Below, piece by piece: positions 1-5,297 of a DNA stretch of 8,168 nucleotides (position 1 is the first letter of the stretch; every line of letters starts with the position of its first letter). The notes beneath the pieces are model-generated. The model was not told where the DNA came from, ran no database searches, and saw nothing but the letters and a program-made list of their open reading frames with translations. Made by a program: the position numbers and the translations under genes. Source of the stretch: an uncultured Bdellovibrio sp. (GTDB lineage Bacteria > Bdellovibrionota > Bdellovibrionia > Bdellovibrionales > Bdellovibrionaceae); assembly GCA_946482355.1 (NCBI GenBank), contig CAMLRE010000076.1, positions 1 through 8,168 on the forward strand, read 5' to 3'.

Positions 1-1231
1 TTTGTGTTTGCGAAGTTGAACCATTTAATGAAGCTAAACCTGAAATCGTGCCACTCGCTTGTGGTGTGTAGCCTAATGCTGTTGTTACATCACTTGCCGA
101 TAATTGCGCGCCTGACGTAACACGGCCTTTTCCATCCACAGTGACTTTTGTGTATGCTGTTCCTGAAGTAACACCACTTTGATTGGCTAAGCGTGCCTCA
201 GCAATTGTACCCGTGGCACTTGCTGAACCAAGATCAAGACTATTTGCTGTCGCAAATGTTCCTAAGCCTAAATTCGTTCTTGCAGTAGACACGTTTGTTA
301 AATCAGATAAATTATTTGTTTTAATTAAAGCGCCATTCACGGTGGCTGATACAGACGATAAATCACTTTGCAGTGTAGCTATGGCTGCGCTGTTTGAAGC
401 GACAGTAGTCTGTAAAATTGAAACTGAATTTTCTAATGTTGATACTGTTGATGAAACAGAATAAACCGTTGAGCTCACAGCCGCTGCGTAAGCACTTACG
501 TTTGATAAAGTTGAAGACACCGCTGAAACATTTGCATTTGTTGAACTTAATGATGAAGAAAGAGCTGTCACGCTCGCACCATCAGCTGGCGTGTAACCTA
601 AAGCTGTAATGACCGTGCTTGATGTTACATTTGTCGGCGCACTGCCTGCTGCCACACAATTAAAACTTGCGCCGTTATAACTTAACGATTCAGAGGCCGT
701 ACATGTAGGAAGAGTGCTGTACTGAACAAAAGACGTTGCACTGACGCCACCTAATTTCATCGCATCGTTTGCATAAATCGCATAAGGTACGGCATTGATA
801 TTCATTGCCGGTAACGTTTGCCAGCCATTGCCGTCATTAAACTGCATAACTATTTTTCTAATATCTGAAGCACCCGGCGCGTAAGTAGCCGGCCCACCAG
901 CATCACACGTTAAACTAGCTACCGAGTTATCAAAAACATCAGCGAATGTTGTACCGCTAGCCGGATAAACTCTGATTCCCGAACCTAGTGGAAACGACAT
1001 TAATCCGCCAGTACCTGCCATACTTACTGATGAGTAAGTTTCAGCATATAAAATACAATTTCCTGCAGGATTTAAGATTGTGAATTTGAAATTTACGCTG
1101 TTAGCTTCTAGAGGGTACCCATCAGGCTTTACGATTCTTGCTTGGTACGTTGTAACTTGCGGCGTGGCCCACGCAACATGCGCGAACACCAATAGCAATA
1201 AAATATGACCCACGTACCGGAGGAAGTTCAT
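1..1231 (-). CDS. Secreted phage-tail-fibre-like adhesin, N-terminal part (runs off left edge)
   Basis: The frame is open from ATG 1231 to base 1 without a stop, giving 410 residues; the C-terminus lies outside the window. Residues 1-22 are a signal peptide (hydrophobic LLLLVFAHVAWA, cut before TPQ). Residues about 25-195 form a globular head with YQARIVKPDGYPLEANSV and four cysteines (59, 109, 177, 192). Residues about 220-300 are Ser/Thr/Val/Ala-rich with hydrophobic heptads, as in a trimeric coiled coil. Residues 300-400 carry typical tail-fibre text: NLSDLTNVSTARTNLGLG, YTKVTVDGKGRVTSG, and ALGYTP twice (210-214 region and 385-390). Phage fibres show these motifs, and so do the Bdellovibrio mosaic adhesive trimer proteins that recognise prey. 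I infer a trimeric surface fibre. A signal peptide argues against a prophage structural gene. No clear Shine-Dalgarno precedes the ATG; the start rests on the signal peptide. A C-terminal S74-type chaperone or receptor-binding tip would be expected but is not visible. Confidence 0.85.
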   Translation of the reverse strand, partial: MNFLRYVGHILLLLVFAHVAWATPQVTTYQARIVKPDGYPLEANSVNFKFTILNPAGNCILYAETYSSVSMAGTGGLMSFPLGSGIRVYPASGTTFADVFDNSVASLTCDAGGPATYAPGASDIRKIVMQFNDGNGWQTLPAMNINAVPYAIYANDAMKLGGVSATSFVQYSTLPTCTASESLSYNGASFNCVAAGSAPTNVTSSTVITALGYTPADGASVTALSSSLSSTNANVSAVSSTLSNVSAYAAAVSSTVYSVSSTVSTLENSVSILQTTVASNSAAIATLQSDLSSVSATVNGALIKTNNLSDLTNVSTARTNLGLGTFATANSLDLGSASATGTIAEARLANQSGVTSGTAYTKVTVDGKGRVTSGAQLSASDVTTALGYTPQASGTISGLASLNGSTSQTQ

Positions 1232-1440
1232 AAACAACTTGTCGGTTTAAGGACAATATTTCATTACAGCTAAAATGCTATTAACTGCTCCAAAGGTGTG
1301 AAGTTTTCTTCATTTCGCTCCACAATATAGGAGCATCAAAACAACAATGTGATTAATTTTGTTGCTGACTTAGCCGCTCCAGCAAAGCGAAGCAGTTTGA
1401 TGAAGAGGTCCATTAAGAGATTGTTAAAAATGTCGATGAA
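1232..1440. other. Intergenic region between divergent fibre gene and ompA, left part
   Basis: No convincing gene is seen. The region must hold the promoter of the minus-strand fibre gene, but no good -35/-10 pair is obvious. The best is a weak TTGGAG with TGTAAT 19 bases downstream, read on the minus strand near 1292-1262. Short perfect inverted repeats are present: TGAAG/CTTCA with a TTTT loop near 1299-1312, GCTCC/GGAGC near 1317-1334, and CAACAA/TTGTTG near 1342-1364. From about 1375 rightwards there is patchy similarity (GCTCCA, GAAGC, GTTAAAAAT) to 2715-2770, so the duplicated element described below may extend further left at lower identity. Confidence 0.5.
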
Positions 1441-1455
1441 TAAGTACATTCAAAA

Positions 1456-1517
1456 AACGTTTCAACCAGACGTTATTCACATTAAGGGGAGTTATGAAAA
1501 TAGCTCCCCTTTTTTTT
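1456..1517 (+). ncRNA. Candidate small RNA with two hairpins (copy 1)
   Basis: What is seen: a conserved AACGTTT/AGACGTT hairpin with loop CAACC, a short linker, and a strong intrinsic terminator. No + strand gene lies upstream that needs terminating, since the gene to the left runs on the minus strand. The near-perfect conservation starts at a TACATT (1445-1450) that could be a -10 box, with TTGTTA 18 bases upstream of it as a weak -35. A start about 7 bases later would place the RNA 5' end at the base of hairpin 1 and give a transcript of roughly 60 nt. The second copy (2797-2854) has the same fold, with a compensatory change in the terminator stem. The alternative is a relic of a duplicated ompA 3' end with no function of its own. 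Transcription is not shown by sequence. Confidence 0.35.
1484..1517 (+). terminator. Orphan rho-independent terminator upstream of ompA
   Basis: The stem is AAGGGGAGTTA (1484-1494) paired with TAGCTCCCCTT (1501-1511), 11 pairs with one T-G wobble and loop TGAAAA, followed by eight T (1510-1517). It is directional for + strand transcripts. It ends about 66 bases before the ompA -35 box, so it would insulate ompA from transcription starting further left. Confidence 0.85.
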
Positions 1518-1582
1518 CAAACAAAATTTATTTAGCACAAAACGTAAGCTCAAAATCTTTCATTCGCTGCGCTATCCCCCGT

Positions 1583-1612
1583 TTGACAATTTCTTCACAA
1601 AAAACTTATTCT
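1583..1612 (+). promoter_or_regulatory. Sigma-70-like promoter of ompA
   Basis: A perfect -35 TTGACA (1583-1588) is followed after 18 bases by TATTCT (1607-1612, 4 of 6 matches to TATAAT). The expected start near 1619 gives a leader of about 30 nt carrying the Shine-Dalgarno AGGAG (1635-1639), 8 bases before the ompA ATG. This fits a strong, simple housekeeping promoter placed just after the upstream terminator. Confidence 0.7.
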
Positions 1613-1647
1613 CGCTCTAAACAAAAATATTTTTAGGAGCACACGAA

Positions 1648-2685
1648 ATGAAAAAATTCATTGCAGCACTTATCTTCGCACCAGTTATGGCAATGGCTCA
1701 AGCCGGCCAAATCGAAGCCGGTATTGGTCTTGGTCAAACTCACCCAACACTTTACGATAATTTTGAAAACATGGTTGAAGATGGTCATTCTAACAACTAC
1801 TGGATCGGTTACGGCCTAACAGACAAATGGTCTGCAGAACTTGAGCACGACAGTTTAGATTTTGATAAAGCTTTACTTTCATCAAAAATTTATTCTTTAG
1901 GTCTTAAATATAATTTTAACCCGGCAAACAAATTAAATTTCTTTGCTAAATTAGGTTTAGGTTTTGCTGACCACAAAACTTCAATCGCAGGTGTTGATGC
2001 TAAAGACGGTTTAGCAACTAAAGCTGCTGTTGGTGCTAACTTAGATCTTTTCAAACACGTAAGCTTTCAAGCGGGTATTGCTTACCACTTATTTGAAAAA
2101 GTAACGAGCGACATCAAAACTCCGCAAGCTGTTAACCCTTACTTAGCTATCGTATTTAACTTTGATGGCAAAGAGACTGTAGCTTCTGCAAAAGCAGCTG
2201 TAGCTAAAGTCGCTGACAAAGTGGCTTCTAAAGACACTGATAAAGATGGAGTGTCTGATGACGACGACAAATGCCCGAACACAACAGCAGGTGTTGTTGT
2301 AAATTCTTACGGTTGCGCAGAAACAGAAAAAGCTTCTATCGCGGTTAAAGTTTTATTTGAAAGCGGTAAAGCCGTAATCAAAACTGAAACGTTAGATGAA
2401 GTAACTAAACTTTCTGACTTCATGAAAAAGTATCCAGAAACAAATGTTCACATTAAAGGTTACACTGACAACACAGGTAAGGCAGAAACTAACAAAAAGA
2501 TTTCTGTAGCCCGTGCTGAAGCTGTAAAAGCTGAGTTAGTAAAATCGGGAATCAAAGCTGATCGTATCGAAGCCAGCGGTTACGGCCCTGCAGATCCAAT
2601 CGCCGATAACAAAACAGCTGAAGGCCGTATGGCTAACCGCCGCGTTGTTGCCGAAATCAAAACAACTGCTGAAAAGAAAAAATAG
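1648..2685 (+). CDS. OmpA-family outer membrane protein with TSP3 linker
   Basis: This 345-residue envelope protein should span the outer membrane and bind peptidoglycan. The signal peptide is residues 1-19 (MKKFIAALIF...AQA). Residues about 20-173 show alternating strands typical of a small beta-barrel, ending in YLAIVFNF. An Ala/Lys-rich linker (178-194) leads to a thrombospondin type 3 repeat, DTDKDGVSDDDDKCP (196-210), with Cys209 and Cys223 probably bonded. Residues 229-337 are the OmpA C-terminal domain: VLFESGKAVI, GYTDNTG and RMANRRVVAEI. Asp274 and Arg289 have the 15-residue spacing of the family's diaminopimelate-binding Asp/Arg pair. AGGAG lies 8 bases before ATG. It is monocistronic, with its own promoter and terminator. 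The very regular codon choice and strong signals suggest high expression. Bdellovibrio-type genomes have several OmpA paralogues, so no numbered symbol is given. Confidence 0.95.
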   Translation: MKKFIAALIFAPVMAMAQAGQIEAGIGLGQTHPTLYDNFENMVEDGHSNNYWIGYGLTDKWSAELEHDSLDFDKALLSSKIYSLGLKYNFNPANKLNFFAKLGLGFADHKTSIAGVDAKDGLATKAAVGANLDLFKHVSFQAGIAYHLFEKVTSDIKTPQAVNPYLAIVFNFDGKETVASAKAAVAKVADKVASKDTDKDGVSDDDDKCPNTTAGVVVNSYGCAETEKASIAVKVLFESGKAVIKTETLDEVTKLSDFMKKYPETNVHIKGYTDNTGKAETNKKISVARAEAVKAELVKSGIKADRIEASGYGPADPIADNKTAEGRMANRRVVAEIKTTAEKKK

Positions 2686-2781
2686 TTTTAAAAAAATAAT
2701 TAATAGTCTTTTTGCGCTCCACAAAAATGAAGCGGTATTCACAAGCTGGACTCTTTAGTTAAAAATAAAAACGACGATAAA

Positions 2782-2854
2782 TAATTACATTCAAAAAACG
2801 TTTCAACCAGACGTTATTCACATTAAGGGAGTTATGCAAATAACTCCCTTTTTT
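2782..2854 (+). repeat. Two-hairpin element, copy 2 (downstream of ompA)
   Basis: This is the partner of 1441-1517, offset by 1341 bases. Hairpin 1 is identical: AACGTTT 2797-2803, loop CAACC, AGACGTT 2809-2815. The terminator stem has one G-C pair fewer, and a perfect T-A pair where copy 1 has T-G. Upstream, 2715-2770 shows patchy similarity to 1375-1434. Read on the minus strand, the inverted first hairpin is followed by six T (complement of 2793-2798), so this copy might also stop minus-strand transcripts from the metalloprotease gene. Confidence 0.9.
2825..2854 (+). terminator. Rho-independent terminator of ompA
   Basis: AAGGGAGTTA (2825-2834) pairs perfectly with TAACTCCCTT (2841-2850) around loop TGCAAA, and is followed by a T run to 2854. 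It lies 140 bases after the ompA stop. The T run overlaps the stop codon of the convergent metalloprotease gene (2853-2855). The same two-hairpin unit could also be released as a stable 3' RNA fragment. Confidence 0.9.
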
Positions 2855-3545
2855 ATTGGAAAATAACTGGCTCAGGCGGAAACGGAACTTTCTGAATATA
2901 CATGAGCCTTAAGGTGTGAACATCACCATCACTGAGCCCACGGTCTTTGCTATATTGGGTTACACAATAGCTCATCACTGATTCAGGATCGTATTGAGTG
3001 TAACCGCGGCTTTTGATCGGCGGTTGTTTCTCTTCAGTGTGAATATCACAGTCTTGGGCATTCGGGTGATCATGCTCGTGATAAAGACCTGCAACATGAC
3101 CAAATTCGTGAACGACTGTGGTTTTATTTAAACCACCAATATAAAAATACATCGCTCCTGTAGCTCCGGGAAAATCTCTTGAAACGAAGTACAGCTGCTC
3201 ACCAACAGTTGATTCCGCCCATTTAACTTTAGTCCAACCTAGCGCTATTTTTTTTCGGTAATTAATAATAACTTCATATCTTTCGCCTTGAACGCAGTCT
3301 TCAAAGCCGTAAAAATGAATTCCCGTGCGTTCAGCGGAATACTCTTCCTGAACCCAGGCTTGCACCAAGGCTTTTTTCTCGTCAGACCACTTACTTCTTT
3401 TATAATTTTCTTTTGAATCTTCGATAGGCTGAGCAAAGCACACTCTGACAGCTCCGCCCTTTTGCCAGCGCACCCACGTGAACATGCCCGCTTGCGCTTG
3501 ATTTGAGATGATAAAAAACAAACTTAAGATTAATGCAATTTTCAT
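2853..3545 (-). CDS. Exported astacin-like zinc metalloprotease (metzincin)
   Basis: From ATG 3545 the product is 230 residues with a clear signal peptide (MKIALILSLFFIISNQAQA, cut before GMF). The zinc site is HEFGHVAGLYHEHDHP (146-161): His146, His150 and His156 as ligands and Glu147 as catalytic base, matching metzincin HExxHxxGxxH. The following His-Glu resembles astacins (family M12A), although their usual Arg-x-Asp is replaced by His-Asp-His-Pro. The Met-turn is SVMSYC (Met191), and LSDGDVHTLRLMY follows as in M12A. Cys36, 84, 166 and 194 could form two disulfides. No propeptide is visible, and at about 211 mature residues it is close to a bare catalytic domain. A TTG at 3581 would add 12 residues before the signal peptide and is less likely. 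No clear Shine-Dalgarno is seen. It lies 90 bases after another exported protein gene on the same strand, so co-transcription is possible. Substrate unknown; a prey protein is a guess. Confidence 0.88.
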   Translation of the reverse strand: MKIALILSLFFIISNQAQAGMFTWVRWQKGGAVRVCFAQPIEDSKENYKRSKWSDEKKALVQAWVQEEYSAERTGIHFYGFEDCVQGERYEVIINYRKKIALGWTKVKWAESTVGEQLYFVSRDFPGATGAMYFYIGGLNKTTVVHEFGHVAGLYHEHDHPNAQDCDIHTEEKQPPIKSRGYTQYDPESVMSYCVTQYSKDRGLSDGDVHTLRLMYIQKVPFPPEPVIFQ

Positions 3546-3561
3546 ATTTTTAAAAATTGCA
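3534..3561 (-). promoter_or_regulatory. Inverted repeat bracketing the metalloprotease start codon
   Basis: On the minus strand TGCAATTTT (3561-3553) and AAAATTGCA (3542-3534) are perfect 9-base arms around a 10-base loop that ends with the ATG at 3545-3543. The downstream arm is codons 2-4 of the gene. Just upstream lies a GC-rich run (3567-3579, GGGCCC and GGCGCC overlapping) that can also fold. Together with the absence of a Shine-Dalgarno, this could hold translation low, but the stem is mostly A-U and may be chance. Confidence 0.4.
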
Positions 3562-3635
3562 ATCAGGGCGCCGGGCCCCAAACCCTTTAAAATCGAGCTT
3601 AAGCGGGCGACCCTGTTAATGTCATAACAGATGAC

Positions 3636-4334
3636 CTAATTTTGCGGATGAGGAGCGTAGCCTTTACCGAAAATAGTCCACGCTAAATTTTGAAATTCTG
3701 TTTGTGAAAGTTTAGAAACTTCACCAGAAATTACGAGAGCATTGAAGTATCTGATGTACTCAGAGCTTTCAACCTCGTGCTTTTGCTCTAAGGCATATCG
3801 GTAAAACACTTCGTGTAAGATCGCATGAGCTTGGTCAGCGTTACTCATTAAACTCCATAGATCTTTTGAAATCACATATCTTTTATCAGCCGCTGCGATC
3901 GGCTCGCGCTGAACAACAAGCTGGCGTAATTCTGAATGATACGGAATAAAAGAGATGCCCGTATCAGGAATAGGCATTAGCTGAATTCCCGCAACAAAGT
4001 TAGCTTCAGCATAAAAGCTCTTTACGTAAGAGCTTAGAACTTTAGCCATTTCAGTGTCGTATTTTAATATCGGCTGTAAAAGCTTAAGCGCGTAATCCGC
4101 AGCAGAAGCAGGATCTGCGGCATCAGCGTACATTGATAACGGCTTAATTTTATAGCGTACGTCAGCTTCAAAAGTGTCATAAAAAGCGCCTTCATAAAAG
4201 CCGCGCCCGTAACACTCGCCAGAACCGGGTTTTAAGCAGACGATAATATTGCCACCATTACCTACGCGGCCAATAGCGTGCAGTTGAAGAGATACTAGAA
4301 CCGGAAAAATAAAGCTGATCAATTTTTTAAGCAT
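3636..4334 (-). CDS. Exported protein of unknown function with GNGG...C and HEVFYR motifs
   Basis: The product is 232 residues. Residues 1-20 are a signal peptide (MLKKLISFIFPVLVSLQLHA, cut before IGR). The mature protein starts with RVGNGGNIIVC (23-33), then a second cysteine (41), YDTFEA (52-57), GIQLMPIPDTG (116-126), DLWSLM (158-163) and AHAILHEVFYRYALEQ (169-184), then SSEYIRYFNAL (190-200). From memory, this pattern (GNGG-x-x-x-C near the N-terminus and an LHE-x-x-YR helix late in the protein) recurs among uncharacterised exported Bdellovibrio proteins. The HE pair recalls zinc proteases, but there is no HExxH, so peptidase activity cannot be claimed. The start has only AGGA almost touching the ATG, so initiation looks weak. 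It is divergent from the TIGR02147 gene and probably precedes the metalloprotease in one transcript. Confidence 0.75.
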   Translation of the reverse strand: MLKKLISFIFPVLVSLQLHAIGRVGNGGNIIVCLKPGSGECYGRGFYEGAFYDTFEADVRYKIKPLSMYADAADPASAADYALKLLQPILKYDTEMAKVLSSYVKSFYAEANFVAGIQLMPIPDTGISFIPYHSELRQLVVQREPIAAADKRYVISKDLWSLMSNADQAHAILHEVFYRYALEQKHEVESSEYIRYFNALVISGEVSKLSQTEFQNLAWTIFGKGYAPHPQN

Positions 4335-4352
4335 GTCCTAATAAAGCAAACT

Positions 4353-4368
4353 TTGATTTTACAATCAA
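4353..4368. promoter_or_regulatory. Palindrome in the divergent promoter region (possible operator)
   Basis: TTGATT, spacer TTAC, AATCAA is a perfect 6+6 inverted repeat lying 19 bases upstream of the minus-strand ATG (4334) and about 95 bases upstream of the TIGR02147 ATG (4461). On the minus strand the AATCAA arm reads as TTGATT, and TTTATT follows 17 bases later as a possible -35/-10 pair, although this would place the start almost at the ATG. On the + strand TTGACT (4423-4428) with TAGGCT 16 bases on is a weak promoter candidate for 4461. These assignments are tentative. Confidence 0.3.
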
Positions 4369-4460
4369 CTGTAACGCATGGCTTTTTGTGCTCCATATTT
4401 TGCGAGCAGCGTATATTTGCTTTTGACTTCACTCAAACAAGCACTAGGCTTAAGGAATTC

Positions 4461-5207
4461 ATGAAAAATGACCTGCTTATTCAAATCATTAAAGATAACT
4501 TTCAGAAGTTATCGAACAAGAACAAAAGATTCAGTAAAAGATCTTACGCCCAAAAAATCGGTTTAAGCTCAGGGGCGTTAACAGACTTTCTTTCAGGAAA
4601 GCGCGGAATCTCGCAAAAAAAAGCACGTCAGGTTCTTGAAAAGCTTGGCTACAGCGAAGCTGAACAAGATCACATTTTAAAATACAACCCTTTGGTTCAT
4701 AACAAAAAATCACGCAGCTTTAAAAAAATCGAGCACGATGCTTTTGATAAATTGTTATCCTGGGAACACTTAGCGATTTTATCGTTAACGAAAACAGAAA
4801 AATTCAATTCCTCTCCGGCCTGGATTGCCAAAAAACTTTCGCTTGAAGTTGAAGTGGTTGAACAAGCCTTAACAAATCTTGAAACCCACAAATTGATTCA
4901 CAGAGATGGAACCACAATCACAGTTTCGACAGAAGATGTAGAAACTTTCGATCAGATTCCTTCTGAGGCGATCAGAAAATCACACCGCCAGGATTTAGAA
5001 ATTCATAAGAAAAACCTGACAGACATTCCTGTAGAATTACGTGATATGTCTTCAATCACTTTAGCTTTTGATTTATCAAAAATGGAATTAGTGAAATCAG
5101 CGATCAGACTTTTCCAGGAGCAAGTTGCTGAAATCGCTGAAACTTCAAACGCCACAGAAGTTTATAAACTTTCAGTTTATCTTGGGCCTTTAAGCAAATT
5201 AGATTAA
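4461..5207 (+). CDS. TIGR02147-family protein, probable transcriptional regulator
   Basis: From ATG 4461 the product is 248 residues, preceded by AAGGA four bases upstream; the family usually runs about 270. The N-terminal region carries a helix-turn-helix-like domain: RFSKRSYAQKIGLSSGALTDFLSGKR (about 23-48), then ISQKKARQVLEKLGYSEAEQDHIL (50-73). A middle domain follows with FDKLLSWEHLAILSLTKTEKF (95-115) and the winged-helix-like PAWIAKKLSLEVEVVEQALTNLETHKLIHRDG (119-150). The C-terminal block is HRQDLEIHKKNLTDIPVELRDMSSITLAFDLSKME (175-209), ending EVYKLSVYLGPLSKLD. This order is characteristic of TIGR02147, a cytoplasmic family frequent in Bdellovibrio and Fibrobacter with little experimental characterisation. 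It is divergent from an exported protein gene and followed 90 bases later by another, so local control of these is plausible but unproven. A TTG at 4353 would add 36 residues unlike the family and was rejected. Confidence 0.88.
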   Translation: MKNDLLIQIIKDNFQKLSNKNKRFSKRSYAQKIGLSSGALTDFLSGKRGISQKKARQVLEKLGYSEAEQDHILKYNPLVHNKKSRSFKKIEHDAFDKLLSWEHLAILSLTKTEKFNSSPAWIAKKLSLEVEVVEQALTNLETHKLIHRDGTTITVSTEDVETFDQIPSEAIRKSHRQDLEIHKKNLTDIPVELRDMSSITLAFDLSKMELVKSAIRLFQEQVAEIAETSNATEVYKLSVYLGPLSKLD

Positions 5208-5297
5208 TCTAAAATAATTGGCTGTAATCCGTCTTATTTTGAGACCACGTTTTGTCTAAAAACTAAATCATGATAACCTAATCTGGGGGAATCAGTG

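Larger units (their letters stand above)
1441..1517 (+). repeat. Two-hairpin element, copy 1 (upstream of ompA)
   Basis: Bases 1441-1488 match 2782-2829 with a single mismatch at 1444; 1445-1488 is 44 identical bases. The remaining part is a terminator hairpin that differs between copies but keeps its pairing. The element has a first hairpin (AACGTTT 1456-1462, loop CAACC, AGACGTT 1468-1474, one G-U pair) and a second hairpin with a T run. It lies in a divergent intergenic region, about 65 bases before the ompA -35 box. Weak similarity continues leftwards to about 1375. Confidence 0.9.

Noticed and set aside
183..609. Two overlapping + strand reading frames (183-464 and 418-609)
   Set aside because: Both are antisense to the clean 410-residue fibre gene, with low-complexity translations and no ribosome binding site; they are shadows of its repetitive codons.
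1..1231. Prophage tail gene
   Set aside because: The product has a Sec signal peptide and no neighbouring phage structural, lysis or integrase genes appear in the window, so a cellular surface fibre is more likely.
1349..1636. 95-codon + strand frame starting with GTG
   Set aside because: It reads straight through the strong terminator hairpin and T run at 1484-1517 and through the ompA promoter, and has no Shine-Dalgarno or recognisable motif.
2536..2742. 68-codon minus-strand frame over the ompA 3' end
   Set aside because: Antisense to the conserved OmpA C-terminal domain; no independent support.
3546..3581. N-terminal extension of the metalloprotease from TTG 3581
   Set aside because: It would place 12 residues before a textbook signal peptide, and no properly spaced ribosome binding site precedes the TTG.
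3613..3630. CTGTTA/TAACAG inverted repeat just after the stop at 3636
   Set aside because: Only six A+T-rich pairs, no T run on either strand; not a convincing terminator and no evidence for an operator.
4353..4460. N-terminal extension of the TIGR02147 protein from TTG 4353
   Set aside because: The added 36 residues do not resemble the family, and ATG 4461 has AAGGA directly upstream.
5199..5212. Perfect 14-base palindrome TTAGATTAATCTAA over the TIGR02147 stop codon
   Set aside because: In a window this size, and with A+T-rich DNA, about one such palindrome is expected by chance; no loop or T run makes it a terminator.
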